Program-made: the position numbers and the translations under genes
Part shown: piece after piece, positions 25,609 to 34,814 of the stretch
Numbering within the stretch: position 1 is the first letter of the stretch
Layout: each line of letters starts with the position of its first letter
Notes under the pieces: generated by a model
Told to the model about the DNA's origin: nothing
Seen by the model: the letters and a program-made list of their open reading frames with translations, nothing else
Database searches by the model: none
Source: Roseivivax lentus
GTDB taxonomy: Bacteria > Pseudomonadota > Alphaproteobacteria > Rhodobacterales > Rhodobacteraceae
Direction: 5' to 3'
Assembly: GCF_900156805.1 (NCBI RefSeq)
Contig: NZ_FTOQ01000001.1
Coordinates: 620,001 to 684,000 of the forward strand
DNA: 64,000 bases

Positions 25609-26778
25609 ATGGCCGACGACGTGAACGCCTTTATCGACCGCTTCACGCTGGACGGGGTCGGCGATGGCCCGCTTTCGGGGCGAACCTTCGGCGCCAAGGA
25701 CCTTTTCGACATCGCGGGCCGCGTGACGGGCTACGGCAATCCGGCCTGGGCGGCCTCCCGCGAACCGGCTTACACCACCGCTTCGGCGGTGCGCCGCCTG
25801 CTCGATGCGGGCGCGACCTGCCTCGGCAAGACCCATACGGATGAGCTGGCCTATTCGCTGATGGGCGTGAACGCGCATCACGGCACGCCGCTGAACAGCG
25901 CCGATCCGCGCCGGGTGCCCGGGGGCTCGTCTTCGGGATCGGCGGCGGCGGTGGCCGCGGGCCTCGTCGATATCGGGCTCGGCAGCGATACCGGTGGATC
26001 GGTGCGGATGCCCGCGTCGTTCTGCGGGCTCTGGGGGATCCGCACGACCTTCGGGGCGGTGCCGCTCGACGGGGCGATGCCCTTCACCGCGTCCTTCGAC
26101 ACCGTCGGATGGCTGACCCGTTCCGGTCCGCTGCTGGCCGAGGTGCTGCGCGTTCACGGCTTTGCATCGGGCGCCCCGCGGCGGCTGGTGCTGCCGGTCG
26201 ATCTCTGGGCCGAGGCCGAGGCGGATTGCGTCGCGGCGCTCGGGCCCGCGATGGCGGCGCTGCAGGCGCATCTCGGTCCGGCAATGCCCGTGATCCTGGC
26301 GCCCGAAGGCCTCGCCCATTGGCGCGAGACGTTCCGGGTCTGCCAGGCAGGCGAGATCTGGCAGGCGCTGGGCGATTGGGTCTCGACCCACGATCCGCAA
26401 TTCGGCCCCGGCACGCGCGAGCGCTTCGAGATGGCCGCGTCGATCACGCCGGAGGCCTTCGAGGCAGCCCAGGGCGAAAAGTCGCGCATCGCCGGATGGT
26501 TGGAGAGCATCATCGACCCCGAGACCGTCGTCGTCCTGCCGACAGCACCCGCGCCGGCGCCCCTGCGCGAGGCCGATCCCGCGGCGCTCGACGGTTTTCG
26601 GCTCCGGGCGCAGGCGCTCTTGTGCGCGGCGGGTCTGGGCGGTCTGCCGCAGCTCTCGATCCCGGCGGGGGCGGTCGAGGGCGGCCCGGTCGGGATCAGC
26701 CTCATGGGCGCGGGGGGGGCCGATCTCGCGCTGGTCGAACTGGCTTGCGATGCGGGCCTCGGGGCACTTTCCGCGTAG
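25609..26778 (+). CDS. Amidase-signature hydrolase (AtzE-like partner)
   Basis: A 389-residue amidase with the Ser-cisSer-Lys triad visible: GAKDLFDI (lysine near residue 26), PGGSSSGSAAAVAAG, and GSDTGGSVRMPASFCG. It is shorter than the usual 450-500-residue amidases. Because the preceding gene is AtzH-like, I expect the two proteins to form an AtzEH-type heteromer that hydrolyses a carboxy-urea or ureido acid, but the substrate is inferred from context alone. It is the last gene of the Liv-type operon, convergent with the next gene. Confidence 0.88.
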   Translation: MADDVNAFIDRFTLDGVGDGPLSGRTFGAKDLFDIAGRVTGYGNPAWAASREPAYTTASAVRRLLDAGATCLGKTHTDELAYSLMGVNAHHGTPLNSADPRRVPGGSSSGSAAAVAAGLVDIGLGSDTGGSVRMPASFCGLWGIRTTFGAVPLDGAMPFTASFDTVGWLTRSGPLLAEVLRVHGFASGAPRRLVLPVDLWAEAEADCVAALGPAMAALQAHLGPAMPVILAPEGLAHWRETFRVCQAGEIWQALGDWVSTHDPQFGPGTRERFEMAASITPEAFEAAQGEKSRIAGWLESIIDPETVVVLPTAPAPAPLREADPAALDGFRLRAQALLCAAGLGGLPQLSIPAGAVEGGPVGISLMGAGGADLALVELACDAGLGALSA

Positions 26779-26802
26779 CGCTGCGGCGCGGGTGGCGCGG
26801 GC

Positions 26803-27816
26803 TCAGTCGAAGGTGCCCGCGACGCGGCCCAGCAGCATGAAGGCGCGGGCGGTGCGGGTCGTGGCCAGTTCCGAAAGCTCGGAATCGGTGGCTTCGGGCT
26901 CGAACCGGGCGAGGCCCTTGTCGAAGAGCCGCAGGAAGTGATGCGCGGCATCGCGGAAGATCGCGTCTTCCTTGATCCGGGCATTGGTCAACGCCAGCGA
27001 CGAGCGGTCGCGCACGCCGCCCAGTGCCGCAATGGTGCGGCCGCGTTCTCCCCGGGCAAAGCGGCGCCACAGTTCGGGGCGGGCCATGTCGGGGCGCAGG
27101 TCGTCCATGTAGATGCCGTCCTGGCTGAGCAGCGTGAGCACGTCCTGGCTGGCCTGGACAAGCTGCGCCGCGGGGCGATGCTTCAGCGCGCGCCGCAGGG
27201 CGGCAAAGCCCGCCTCGTCCTCCGCCGTGTCGGGGAAATTGAGCGCGCGGATGAAATCGGCATTGGCAAGCGGCGGCACCAGCGCCTCGGACGGCGTCCC
27301 GAGGGCCAGCGTCGGCTGATCGCCGCCGGGATGTTGCGCCGCGGGCGCCGGGGCGGGGCTGCGCAGCGACGTGGCCTCGTCCCGTGCCCGGGTCGAGACG
27401 AACATCGCCAAGGCCGTCTCGGCCTTCTTCTGGGTCGCCGCGATCTCGTCGAGCTTGCGGGTGATGGTCGCGCCGGTTTCCTTCGAGGCGTCGCGCGATT
27501 GCGCCACATAGGCCCGCCGCAGCGCGTCCACCGCCACTTCGAGGCGCTTGGCCTCGGTGCGCATGACCCGCGTGGCGCGCATCGCCATGGCGGCCACCCA
27601 GATCATCGCCACCGGCAGGAAGATCACCATGATCGTCAACAGGAAACGCAGGCCGCCTTCGCCCTCGATCCCGGCAAACAGGAAGAACCCGCCCGACAGG
27701 AGCAGCCACAGCAGGCTGAGCGCCGCCGCGCTGATCTCGATGGCGGTCACGGACGGTTTGTCCCGCTCGGGATAGACCCCGAGCGGCGTTCCGCTCATGT
27801 CTCTTGAATCGGCCAT
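26803..27816 (-). CDS. Conserved membrane protein of unknown function
   Basis: A 337-residue protein with two membrane spans near the N-terminus (about residues 29-50 and 57-80), a coiled-coil-prone charged stretch (RVMRTEAKRLEVAVDALRRAY to KKAETALAMF) and a soluble C-terminal helical domain ending RTARAFMLLGRVAGTFD. I recognise it as a type of protein widespread in Rhodobacterales beside greA but know no function for it. The ATG at 27816 lies 18 bases downstream of the greA stop, so the two are likely cotranscribed. Confidence 0.8.
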   Translation of the reverse strand: MADSRDMSGTPLGVYPERDKPSVTAIEISAAALSLLWLLLSGGFFLFAGIEGEGGLRFLLTIMVIFLPVAMIWVAAMAMRATRVMRTEAKRLEVAVDALRRAYVAQSRDASKETGATITRKLDEIAATQKKAETALAMFVSTRARDEATSLRSPAPAPAAQHPGGDQPTLALGTPSEALVPPLANADFIRALNFPDTAEDEAGFAALRRALKHRPAAQLVQASQDVLTLLSQDGIYMDDLRPDMARPELWRRFARGERGRTIAALGGVRDRSSLALTNARIKEDAIFRDAAHHFLRLFDKGLARFEPEATDSELSELATTRTARAFMLLGRVAGTFD

Positions 27817-27834
27817 GGCATGGCCCTTTCGGGA

Positions 27835-28305
27835 TCAGACGAAGTCGATCGACAATATCTCGTAGCTCTTTTCGCCGCCGGGCGTGCGGACCTCGACGCT
27901 GTCGCCGACCTCCTTGCCGATGAGGGCACGGGCGATGGGCGATTTCACGTTCAGCAGACCCTTTTCGATGCTGGCTTCATGCTCGCCGACGATCTGCCAG
28001 GTCTTTTCCTCCTCGGTGTCCTCGTCCACGAGTTTCACCGTGGCGCCGAATTTCACCGCGCCCGACAGGGTCTTGGGGTCGATCACCTCGGCGAGGCCGA
28101 GCACGCCTTCCAGCTCCTTGATGCGGCCCTCGATGAAGCCCTGCTTCTCGCGCGCGGAATGATACTCGGCGTTTTCCTTCAGGTCGCCCAGTTCGCGCGC
28201 CTCGGCGATCGCCTGGATCACCGCGGGCCGCTCGATGGATTTGAGCTTCTTCAACTCGGCCTGAAGCGCGTCATTGCCCGCGCGGGTCATCAAAATCTTT
28301 TCCAT
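27835..28305 (-). CDS. greA: Transcription elongation factor GreA
   Basis: GreA rescues backtracked RNA polymerase by stimulating transcript cleavage. The 156-residue protein has the N-terminal coiled coil with [20 protein letters not shown], whose acidic tip acts in the polymerase channel, and the C-terminal FKBP-like domain ending [15 protein letters not shown]. Length is normal. The start [10 protein letters not shown] is conserved. Confidence 0.97.
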   Translation of the reverse strand: MEKILMTRAGNDALQAELKKLKSIERPAVIQAIAEARELGDLKENAEYHSAREKQGFIEGRIKELEGVLGLAEVIDPKTLSGAVKFGATVKLVDEDTEEEKTWQIVGEHEASIEKGLLNVKSPIARALIGKEVGDSVEVRTPGGEKSYEILSIDFV

Positions 28306-28328
28306 GGGTCATGGTCCAACATCATAAC

Positions 28329-28351
28329 ACGGGCCGCGCAAGGCGGCCCGT
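28329..28351 (-). terminator. Hairpin between the EthD-like gene and greA
   Basis: Arms ACGGGCCGC (28329-28337) and GCGGCCCGT (28343-28351) form a 9-bp stem with a five-base loop. It lies downstream of the EthD-like gene and upstream of greA. The T content after the stem on the minus strand (GTTAT) is low, so it is at best a weak terminator. Confidence 0.4.
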
Positions 28352-28398
28352 CTGGTCAGCGCGAAAGGTGGCCCGAGACGCCGCCCGATGCAAGGGGG

Positions 28399-28716
28399 TC
28401 AGTCCTGAAATGCCGCCTCTCCGACCAGCATCTGAACGTCGCAATCGGTGAAATTGGCCAGATCCTCGATTGCGGGCCCCGCGGCACCGATCATCGCCTG
28501 CAGCGCGTCTTGATCGGCACAGGTGAAGGTGGCGATGGCGAAATAGTCCGGCGCGGCGCCCGGTGCGCCGCCGGCCAGACCGCGGGTCACATGGGCCGCC
28601 TGGTAATGCGGCGACATGTGTTCTTTCACGATATCCATATGGGTCGACAAGTAATAGTCGTAGTCGAAGCTCTTCCCCTCCGCGACGGGGTAGATCACCT
28701 GCAAGGTTGACGGCAT
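28399..28716 (-). CDS. EthD-family protein
   Basis: The 105-residue protein has the dimeric alpha-beta barrel signature of EthD: VIYPVAEGKSFDYDYYLSTHMDIVKE with the conserved YYxxxH, and a C-terminal FTDCDVQMLVGE. Family members often act with oxygenases or as small lyases; no partner is adjacent, so function stays open. Confidence 0.85.
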   Translation of the reverse strand: MPSTLQVIYPVAEGKSFDYDYYLSTHMDIVKEHMSPHYQAAHVTRGLAGGAPGAAPDYFAIATFTCADQDALQAMIGAAGPAIEDLANFTDCDVQMLVGEAAFQD

Positions 28717-28918
28717 GGGCTGTGTCCTTCTGTCCCTCTATCCCCGGAGCCTAGCACGTAATCGGCCCGCACCGCCCGAATTCCGTGCGTCCCCGCGCCG
28801 AAACCGGCGGCCCGGGCATGTTTGGACGCCGTGTCACAATTGACCCCCGGGTGCGGCGGCCTTTATGTCACTCAGGATTTTGAACACCGCAGGGGGCCCC
28901 GGCCCCGGAGGGAGAGAG

Positions 28919-30571
28919 ATGAGCGATATCGAGCGCGAAGCAATGGAATACGACGTCGTGATCGTGGGGGCGGGCCCGGCCGGCCTGTCCGCCGCGATCC
29001 GGCTCAAGCAACTCGATGCCGATTGCCAGGTCGTCGTGCTCGAGAAGGGCTCCGAGGTGGGCGCGCATATCCTGTCGGGTGCCGTGCTCGATCCCTCGGG
29101 CCTCGATGCGCTGATCCCGGACTGGAAGGAAAAAGGCGCGCCGCTCAACACCCCCGTGACCGAGGACAATTTCTACGTCCTGGGCGAGGCGGGCAGCATC
29201 CGCGTGCCGAACTGGCCGATGCCGCCCCTGATGAACAACCACGGCAATTACATCGTCTCGATGGGCAATGTCTGCCGCTGGATGGCCGAACAGGCCGAGG
29301 CGCTGGGCGTCGAGATCTTCCCCGGCATGGCCTGCTCCGAGATCGTCTATGGCGAGAACGGCGAAGTGAAGGGCGTGGTCGCGGGCGAGTTCGGCAAGAA
29401 CCCCGACGGCAGCAAGGGCGACGGCTACGAGCCGGGCATGGAGCTGCACGGCAAGTATGTCTTCCTGTCCGAAGGCGTGCGCGGGTCGCTGTCGAAAGAG
29501 GTGATCGAGAAGTATAACCTGAGCCAGGGTCACGAGCCGCAGAAATTCGGCCTCGGCATGAAGGAACTCTGGGAAATCGACCCCGAGAAGCACCGCGAGG
29601 GCACGGTCACCCATACGATGGGCTGGCCGCTCGGCTCGAATGCGGGCGGCGGGTCGTTCATCTACCACCTCGAGAACAACCAGGTCTATGTGGGCTTCGT
29701 GGTGCACCTGAACTACGAGAACCCGCACCTCTACCCCTACATGGAGTTCCAGCGCTTCAAGCATCACCCGATGGTCGCGGAGCTTCTGGAGGGCGGCAAG
29801 CGCGTGGCTTACGGCGCGCGGGCGATCTCGGAAGGCGGCTACCAGTCGATGCCCAAGATGGTGGCGCCCGGCGTGGCGCTTCTGGGCTGCTCGGTGGGCA
29901 TGGTCAACGTGCCGCGCATCAAGGGCAATCACAACGCGATGCTGTCGGGCAAGGCGGCGGCTGAAGCCGCCCACGCGGCGATCGCGGCAGGGCGCGCGTC
30001 GGACGAGCTGGGCGATTACGAAAAAGAGGTCCGCGAGGGCGCCATCGGCGAGGACCTGAAGAAGGTGCGCAACGTCAAGCCGCTCTGGTCGAAATACGGC
30101 CTCGCCACCAGCCTCGTGGCAGGCGGTCTCGACATGTGGACCAACACGCTGGGCTTTTCGCTCTTCGGCACGCTGAAGCACGGCAAGACCGATGCGGAGG
30201 CCACCGGCAAGGCCAAGGATCACAAGAAGATCGACTATCCCAAGCCCGACGGCAAGCTCAGCTTCGACCGGCTCACAAACGTGTCCTTCGCGGCCACCAA
30301 TCACGAGGAAAGCCAGCCGGCGCACCTGAAGCTCAAGGACCCGGCGAAACCCCTGGAGATCGACTACAAGATCTATGGCGGACCCAGCGCGCGGTACTGC
30401 CCGGCAGGCGTCTACGAGTTTGTCGAGCCCGAGGGCGGCGGCGAGCCGCGCTTCGTGATCAACTTCCAGAACTGCGTGCATTGCAAGACCTGCGACATCA
30501 AGGATCCCGCGCAGAACATCGTCTGGACCACGCCGCAGGGCGGGGACGGGCCGAATTATCCCAATATGTAA
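28919..30571 (+). CDS. Electron transfer flavoprotein-ubiquinone oxidoreductase
   Basis: This inner-membrane enzyme passes electrons from the electron transfer flavoprotein, and so from acyl-CoA dehydrogenases, to ubiquinone. The 550-residue protein begins with the FAD motif VIVGAGPAGLSAAIRL, has the quinone-binding region typical of the family (GWPLGSNAGGGSFIYH), and ends with a [4Fe-4S] domain: CPAGVYEF and NCVHCKTCDIKDP. The ATG at 28919 follows GGAGGGAGAG. Confidence 0.96.
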   Translation: MSDIEREAMEYDVVIVGAGPAGLSAAIRLKQLDADCQVVVLEKGSEVGAHILSGAVLDPSGLDALIPDWKEKGAPLNTPVTEDNFYVLGEAGSIRVPNWPMPPLMNNHGNYIVSMGNVCRWMAEQAEALGVEIFPGMACSEIVYGENGEVKGVVAGEFGKNPDGSKGDGYEPGMELHGKYVFLSEGVRGSLSKEVIEKYNLSQGHEPQKFGLGMKELWEIDPEKHREGTVTHTMGWPLGSNAGGGSFIYHLENNQVYVGFVVHLNYENPHLYPYMEFQRFKHHPMVAELLEGGKRVAYGARAISEGGYQSMPKMVAPGVALLGCSVGMVNVPRIKGNHNAMLSGKAAAEAAHAAIAAGRASDELGDYEKEVREGAIGEDLKKVRNVKPLWSKYGLATSLVAGGLDMWTNTLGFSLFGTLKHGKTDAEATGKAKDHKKIDYPKPDGKLSFDRLTNVSFAATNHEESQPAHLKLKDPAKPLEIDYKIYGGPSARYCPAGVYEFVEPEGGGEPRFVINFQNCVHCKTCDIKDPAQNIVWTTPQGGDGPNYPNM

Positions 30572-30703
30572 TCGGCCTGTAAGCTGGCTGACTGCAACGT
30601 GACGCGCGGGGCGGACCTTCGGGCCCGCCCTGCATTGCGTTCGGCCCTGCGCTCACGTTACGCTGGCCCGCAATTGAACGCGTCGGGCAGAAGGATGCGA
30701 CGA

Positions 30704-32425
30704 ATGTCAGGCTCCGCAACCAGATGGATGAAGGCGGCGCTGGCCGCGATGGTATTGGCCGCGCCGGGGATGGCGGGCGCGCAGGGCGTGTCGGGCGATT
30801 ACCTCGCCGCGCGCTCGGCGGCGATGGCGGGCGATTTCGCGGCGGCGGCGGAATATTTCGACCGCACGCTGCTCTACGACAAGAGCCGGGTGGAATTCCT
30901 CGAACGCGCGGCGCTCGCGCATATGTCGCTCGGCAATCTCGAACGCGCGGCGATCCTCGGGGAGCGCATCCTCGACGAAGGCGCCGGCAGCCAGGTCGCG
31001 CAGATGGCGGTGATGGCGCGCGACGCCAAGGCCGAGAACTACGCGGCGATTCTCGCGGCCATCGCCGACGACAAGGGCCCGGGGCCCCTGACCGACGGGC
31101 TGGTGCGGGCCTGGTCGCTTCTGGGGCAGGGCGACATGACCGCCGCGCTCAATGCCTTCGACGCGGTGGGCGCGCTGCAGGGCATGCAGCCCTTCGCCAC
31201 CTATCACAAGGCGCTGGCCCTGGCCTCGGTCGGGGATTTCGAAGGCGCCGAGGCGCTGATGGGCAGCGATATCGGCGGCGTGCAGTTCACCCGCCGCGCG
31301 ATCATCGCCCGGGTCGAGGTGCTGAGCCAGCTCGACCGGAACGACGAGGCGCTGGCGCTGATTGACCAATCCTTCAACGCCCGGTTCGATCCCGCCCTGT
31401 CGGGCATGGTCGCGGCCCTCGAAGCCGGAGAGGCGCTGCCCTTCAGCCATGTGCGCGGCGCCAAGGACGGCATCGCCGAGACCTTCTTCACCATCGGCTC
31501 TGCGCTGACCAACGATGCGGCGGACGATTTCACGCTGCTCTATGCGCGGATCGCGACCTATCTCAATCCCGACCATACCGATGCGACGCTGATGGCCGCG
31601 GAGCTTCTGCGCGCGCTGGGCCAGCACGAACTGGCCGGGGCCGCCTACAACACCGTGTCGCGCGACGATCCGGCCTTCCACGCCGCCGAGATCGGGCGCG
31701 CCGAGGCGCTGCGCGCATCCGACAAGGTCGATGCCGCGGTCGAGGTGCTGGAAAGCCTGGCCGAGACCCATGGCGATCTGCCGGTGGTGCAATCGACGCT
31801 GGCGGATTTCATGCGCCGCCTCGACCGCTACGACGACGCCATCGCGGCCTATACCCGCGCGCTCGACGCCTATGGCGAACCCGCGACCGAGCAATGGTTT
31901 CTCTATTACGCGCGCGGCATCTCCTATGAACGCTCCGGCCGCTGGGACGAGGCCGAGGCCGATTTCCGCGCCGCGCTCGAGCTGAACCCCGAGCAGCCGC
32001 AGGTGCTGAACTATCTCGGCTATTCGCTCGTCGAGCAGCAGATCAAGCTCGACGAAGCGCTCGACATGATCGAACGCGCCGTCGCGGCCCGGCCCGATGC
32101 GGGCTATATCGTCGACAGTCTCGGCTGGGTGTATTACCGGCTCGGCCGCTACGACGAGGCGGTGGGCCAGCTCGAACGCGCGGCCGAACTCATGCCCATC
32201 GACCCGGTGGTGAACGACCATCTCGGCGATGCCTATTGGGCCGTGGGCCGCGAACTCGAGGCCGAATTCATGTGGAAACGGGCGCTGTCCTTCGTGGATT
32301 ACGAGGATGTCTCCGAGGATGCCGATCCCGAACGCATCCGCCGCAAACTGGAGATCGGCCTCGACGCGGTGCTCGCCGAAGAGGGGGCGCCGCCGCTGAG
32401 CGTCGCATCCGGCGCCGGTGATTGA
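30704..32425 (+). CDS. Periplasmic tetratricopeptide-repeat protein
   Basis: The 573-residue protein has a signal peptide ([20 protein letters not shown]) and then tetratricopeptide repeats along its length, with clear units such as [40 protein letters not shown] and [20 protein letters not shown]. These act as protein-interaction scaffolds in the envelope. The ATG at 30704 is preferred over 30695, since AAGG at 30691-30694 is too near the latter. Its end overlaps ispE by eight bases, so the pair may be coupled. Confidence 0.85.
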   Translation: MSGSATRWMKAALAAMVLAAPGMAGAQGVSGDYLAARSAAMAGDFAAAAEYFDRTLLYDKSRVEFLERAALAHMSLGNLERAAILGERILDEGAGSQVAQMAVMARDAKAENYAAILAAIADDKGPGPLTDGLVRAWSLLGQGDMTAALNAFDAVGALQGMQPFATYHKALALASVGDFEGAEALMGSDIGGVQFTRRAIIARVEVLSQLDRNDEALALIDQSFNARFDPALSGMVAALEAGEALPFSHVRGAKDGIAETFFTIGSALTNDAADDFTLLYARIATYLNPDHTDATLMAAELLRALGQHELAGAAYNTVSRDDPAFHAAEIGRAEALRASDKVDAAVEVLESLAETHGDLPVVQSTLADFMRRLDRYDDAIAAYTRALDAYGEPATEQWFLYYARGISYERSGRWDEAEADFRAALELNPEQPQVLNYLGYSLVEQQIKLDEALDMIERAVAARPDAGYIVDSLGWVYYRLGRYDEAVGQLERAAELMPIDPVVNDHLGDAYWAVGRELEAEFMWKRALSFVDYEDVSEDADPERIRRKLEIGLDAVLAEEGAPPLSVASGAGD

Positions 32426-33245
32426 GGAGCGCGCGCCCGCCAAGATCAACCTGACGCTGCATGTGACCGGGCAAAGGCCCGACGGCTATCACCTGCTCGA
32501 CAGCCTCGTGGTCTTCGCCGCGCTGGGCGATATGGTCCGCGTCGAGGAGGCCGAGACGCTGAGCCTCGCGGTGACGGGGCTGATGGCGGCGGGGGTGCCC
32601 GATGGCGAGGACAACCTCGTCCTGCAGGCGGCCCGCTTTCTCGATCCCGTCCGCGGCGCGCGGATCGTGCTGGAAAAACACCTGCCAAGCGCTGCGGGCA
32701 TCGGGGGCGGCTCGTCCGATGCCGCGGCCACGCTGCGCGCGCTGTCGGCGCTCTGGGGGGTGCCGCTGCCGCGCAATTGCCTGTCCCTCGGCGCCGATGT
32801 GCCGATGTGCCTCGCGCCGGGCGCACAGCGCGTCTCGGGCATCGGTGAGGGCGCCTTGCCCCTGTCCGGCCTGCCCTCCCTGCCCGCGGTGCTGGTCAAT
32901 CCCGGCCTCTCGGTGCCGACGCCGGATGTCTTCGCGGCGCTGAAGGAAAAGAACCATCCGCCGATGCCCGCGCGCCTGCCCGCGCTGGGTGACTTCGGCG
33001 CGCTGACGCGCTTTCTCGACACCACCCGGAACGACCTGACGGCGCCTGCCTCAGCGCAAGCGCCCGAGATCGGCACGGTGCTGGAGGCCCTCGAAGATGC
33101 GCGCATCGCGCGGATGTCGGGATCGGGCGCGACCTGCTTCGGCCTCTATCCCGATGCCGCCGCCGCGCGCGCCGCCGCCACCCGCATCGGCGAGGCGCAT
33201 CCGGACTGGTGGGTCGCCGACACGACGCTCAACCCGGCACCCTGA
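32418..33245 (+). CDS. ispE: 4-diphosphocytidyl-2-C-methyl-D-erythritol kinase
   Basis: IspE phosphorylates CDP-methylerythritol in the MEP isoprenoid pathway. The 275-residue GHMP kinase shows [20 protein letters not shown], the ATP loop [20 protein letters not shown], and [15 protein letters not shown]. The start is GTG at 32418, inside the end of the TPR gene. A polyprenyl synthase gene using the pathway products lies just beyond, on the other strand. Confidence 0.95.
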   Translation: MIEERAPAKINLTLHVTGQRPDGYHLLDSLVVFAALGDMVRVEEAETLSLAVTGLMAAGVPDGEDNLVLQAARFLDPVRGARIVLEKHLPSAAGIGGGSSDAAATLRALSALWGVPLPRNCLSLGADVPMCLAPGAQRVSGIGEGALPLSGLPSLPAVLVNPGLSVPTPDVFAALKEKNHPPMPARLPALGDFGALTRFLDTTRNDLTAPASAQAPEIGTVLEALEDARIARMSGSGATCFGLYPDAAAARAAATRIGEAHPDWWVADTTLNPAP

Positions 33246-33331
33246 GCGCCTGCCAACCGCCCGCGCGACCCACGTCCCCGAATGCGCGCGCCGCCCCTGT
33301 CACGGCCGGACCATAAATACCTCCGGGGAGC

Positions 33332-33354
33332 GCGAGGGGCTGGCCCCTCGCTTT
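33332..33354 (+). terminator. Rho-independent terminator after ispE
   Basis: Arms GCGAGGGGC and GCCCCTCGC (about 33332-33350) form a 9-bp stem with a two-base centre, followed directly by TTTT at 33351-33354. It lies 86 bases after the ispE stop and inside the first unit of the tandem repeat described separately. Confidence 0.7.
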
Positions 33355-33490
33355 TCAGAGTGCGCCATTGGTCCAAGGACAATGGCGACGGGGCTGGCCT
33401 CTCGCTTTTCGGAGTGCGCCATTGGTCTAAGGACAATGGCGACGGGGCTAGCCCCTCGCATTTCCGGGTGCGCCGATGGCCCGAACGCGG
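33339..33490. repeat. 54-bp tandem repeat, two full copies and a partial third
   Basis: Units begin at 33339, 33393 and 33447, a constant 54-base period. Units 1 and 2 differ at only a few bases; unit 3 diverges after about 30 bases. Each unit holds a GGGGCTGGCCCCTC-like stem followed by a short T-run and an inner CCATTG...CAATGG inverted repeat, so the array repeats a terminator-like hairpin three times. It fills most of the convergent gap between ispE and the polyprenyl synthase gene. Confidence 0.85.
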
Positions 33491-33541
33491 AAGCGGCGCG
33501 CATATCCCGACCGCCGCACGCGGAACAAGGGCCGCAATTGC

Positions 33542-34543
33542 CTAGCTGATCCGCGCCACCACGTAATCCGCAAGCTCGATCAGCATGTCGCGCAGATCGC
33601 TTTCGGGCAGGGTGGCCATGGCGTCCTTGGCCTTCGCGGTCCAAGCCAGCGCATCGGCGCGGGTCTCGGCCAGCGCGCCGTGCCGCTCCAGGAGGCTCAG
33701 GGCATGATCGAGATCGCCGTCTTCCTGGCGGCCCTTCTCGATCACCCGGCTCCAGAAGGCGCGCTCGGTGGCGTCGGCCTTCGCCACGGCCTTGATGACC
33801 GGCAGGGTCAGCTTCCGTTCGCGGAAATCGTCGCCGATATTCTTGCCCGTGGCCTTGCTGTCGCCCTGGTAGTCCAGAAGGTCGTCGACGATCTGGAAGG
33901 CAATCCCCAGCGCGTCGCCGTAATCGAAAAGCGCCTGCACCTGCGCCTCGTCCACCCCGGCGATCACGCCGCCCACTTCCGTCGCCGCCGAGAACAGCGC
34001 CGCGGTCTTGCCGCGCACGACCTTCAGGTAAATGCCCTCGTCGGTGCGCAGATCCTGTGCCGCGGAAAGCTGCAGCACCTCGCCCTCGGCGATGGTGGCC
34101 GCCGCGTTCGACAGGATGTCGAGCACGCGCAGATTGCCGGTCTCGACCATCAGCTGGAACGAGCGCGCGAAGAGGTAATCGCCAACGAGCACGCTCGACT
34201 TGTTGTCCCAGAGCAGGTTCGCCGTGGGCCGGCCGCGCCGCTGCGCGCTTTCGTCGACCACGTCGTCATGCAGAAGCGTCGCGGTGTGGATGAACTCCAC
34301 CGTCGCCGCGAGATGAACGTGGTAGGGGCCGTCATAGCCGCAGAGCTTCGCCGCCGCGAGCGTCAGCATGGGGCGCAGACGCTTGCCGCCCGCCTCCACC
34401 AGATGCGCGGTCACTTCGGGGATGCGCGGGGCGTGTTCGGACGCCATGCGGGTGCGGATCAGCCCGTTGACGGCCTCCATTTCGGCTGCGAGCGCCGCGG
34501 CGAGGCGGTCATGGGGTTTTTGGGTGGCGTGGTCCAGGCTCAT
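33542..34543 (-). CDS. Polyprenyl diphosphate synthase
   Basis: A 333-residue long-chain trans-prenyl synthase. The first aspartate-rich motif is LLHDDVVDESAQRRG and the second is VDDLLDYQGD, with GGKRLRPML and GDYLFARSF also present. The length and motifs suit the octaprenyl or decaprenyl enzyme that makes the ubiquinone side chain; chain length cannot be told from sequence alone. The ATG at 34543 has AGGAAAGAGA just upstream on the minus strand. It is divergent from the DUF2007 gene. Confidence 0.94.
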   Translation of the reverse strand: MSLDHATQKPHDRLAAALAAEMEAVNGLIRTRMASEHAPRIPEVTAHLVEAGGKRLRPMLTLAAAKLCGYDGPYHVHLAATVEFIHTATLLHDDVVDESAQRRGRPTANLLWDNKSSVLVGDYLFARSFQLMVETGNLRVLDILSNAAATIAEGEVLQLSAAQDLRTDEGIYLKVVRGKTAALFSAATEVGGVIAGVDEAQVQALFDYGDALGIAFQIVDDLLDYQGDSKATGKNIGDDFRERKLTLPVIKAVAKADATERAFWSRVIEKGRQEDGDLDHALSLLERHGALAETRADALAWTAKAKDAMATLPESDLRDMLIELADYVVARIS

Positions 34544-34598
34544 TCTCTTTCCTGCTCGCATCTCGACAGTCGAAAGCTCAGAGGGTTAGATCGCGGAT

Positions 34599-34814
34599 AT
34601 GGAAGAATTATTGCGCACCAACGATATCACGCTGATCCCGCGCGCCCGGGCTCTCCTTGCTGACGAGGGTATAGAGTCGTTCGAGCTGGACGTAAATATG
34701 AGCATCCTCGAGGGCAGCATCGGCATTTTGCCGCGGCGCTTGATGGTGCGCACGGCCGAATTGGCGCGGGCCCGCGCCGTGCTTTGGGAAAATGGCGTCA
34801 AGTTTGAGGGATGA
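34599..34814 (+). CDS. DUF2007-family small protein
   Basis: A 71-residue protein, LRTNDITLIPRARALLADEG to LPRRLMVRTAELARARAVL, matching the DUF2007 pattern of a small ferredoxin-like fold proposed to bind signals. In Rhodobacterales it usually precedes the methyltransferase gene found here, which starts 23 bases before this gene ends. The function is not known. Confidence 0.9.
   Translation: MEELLRTNDITLIPRARALLADEGIESFELDVNMSILEGSIGILPRRLMVRTAELARARAVLWENGVKFEG

Noticed and set aside
33339-33490. CRISPR array
   Set aside because: The units are adjacent copies with a 54-base period and no unique spacers; no cas gene is present.
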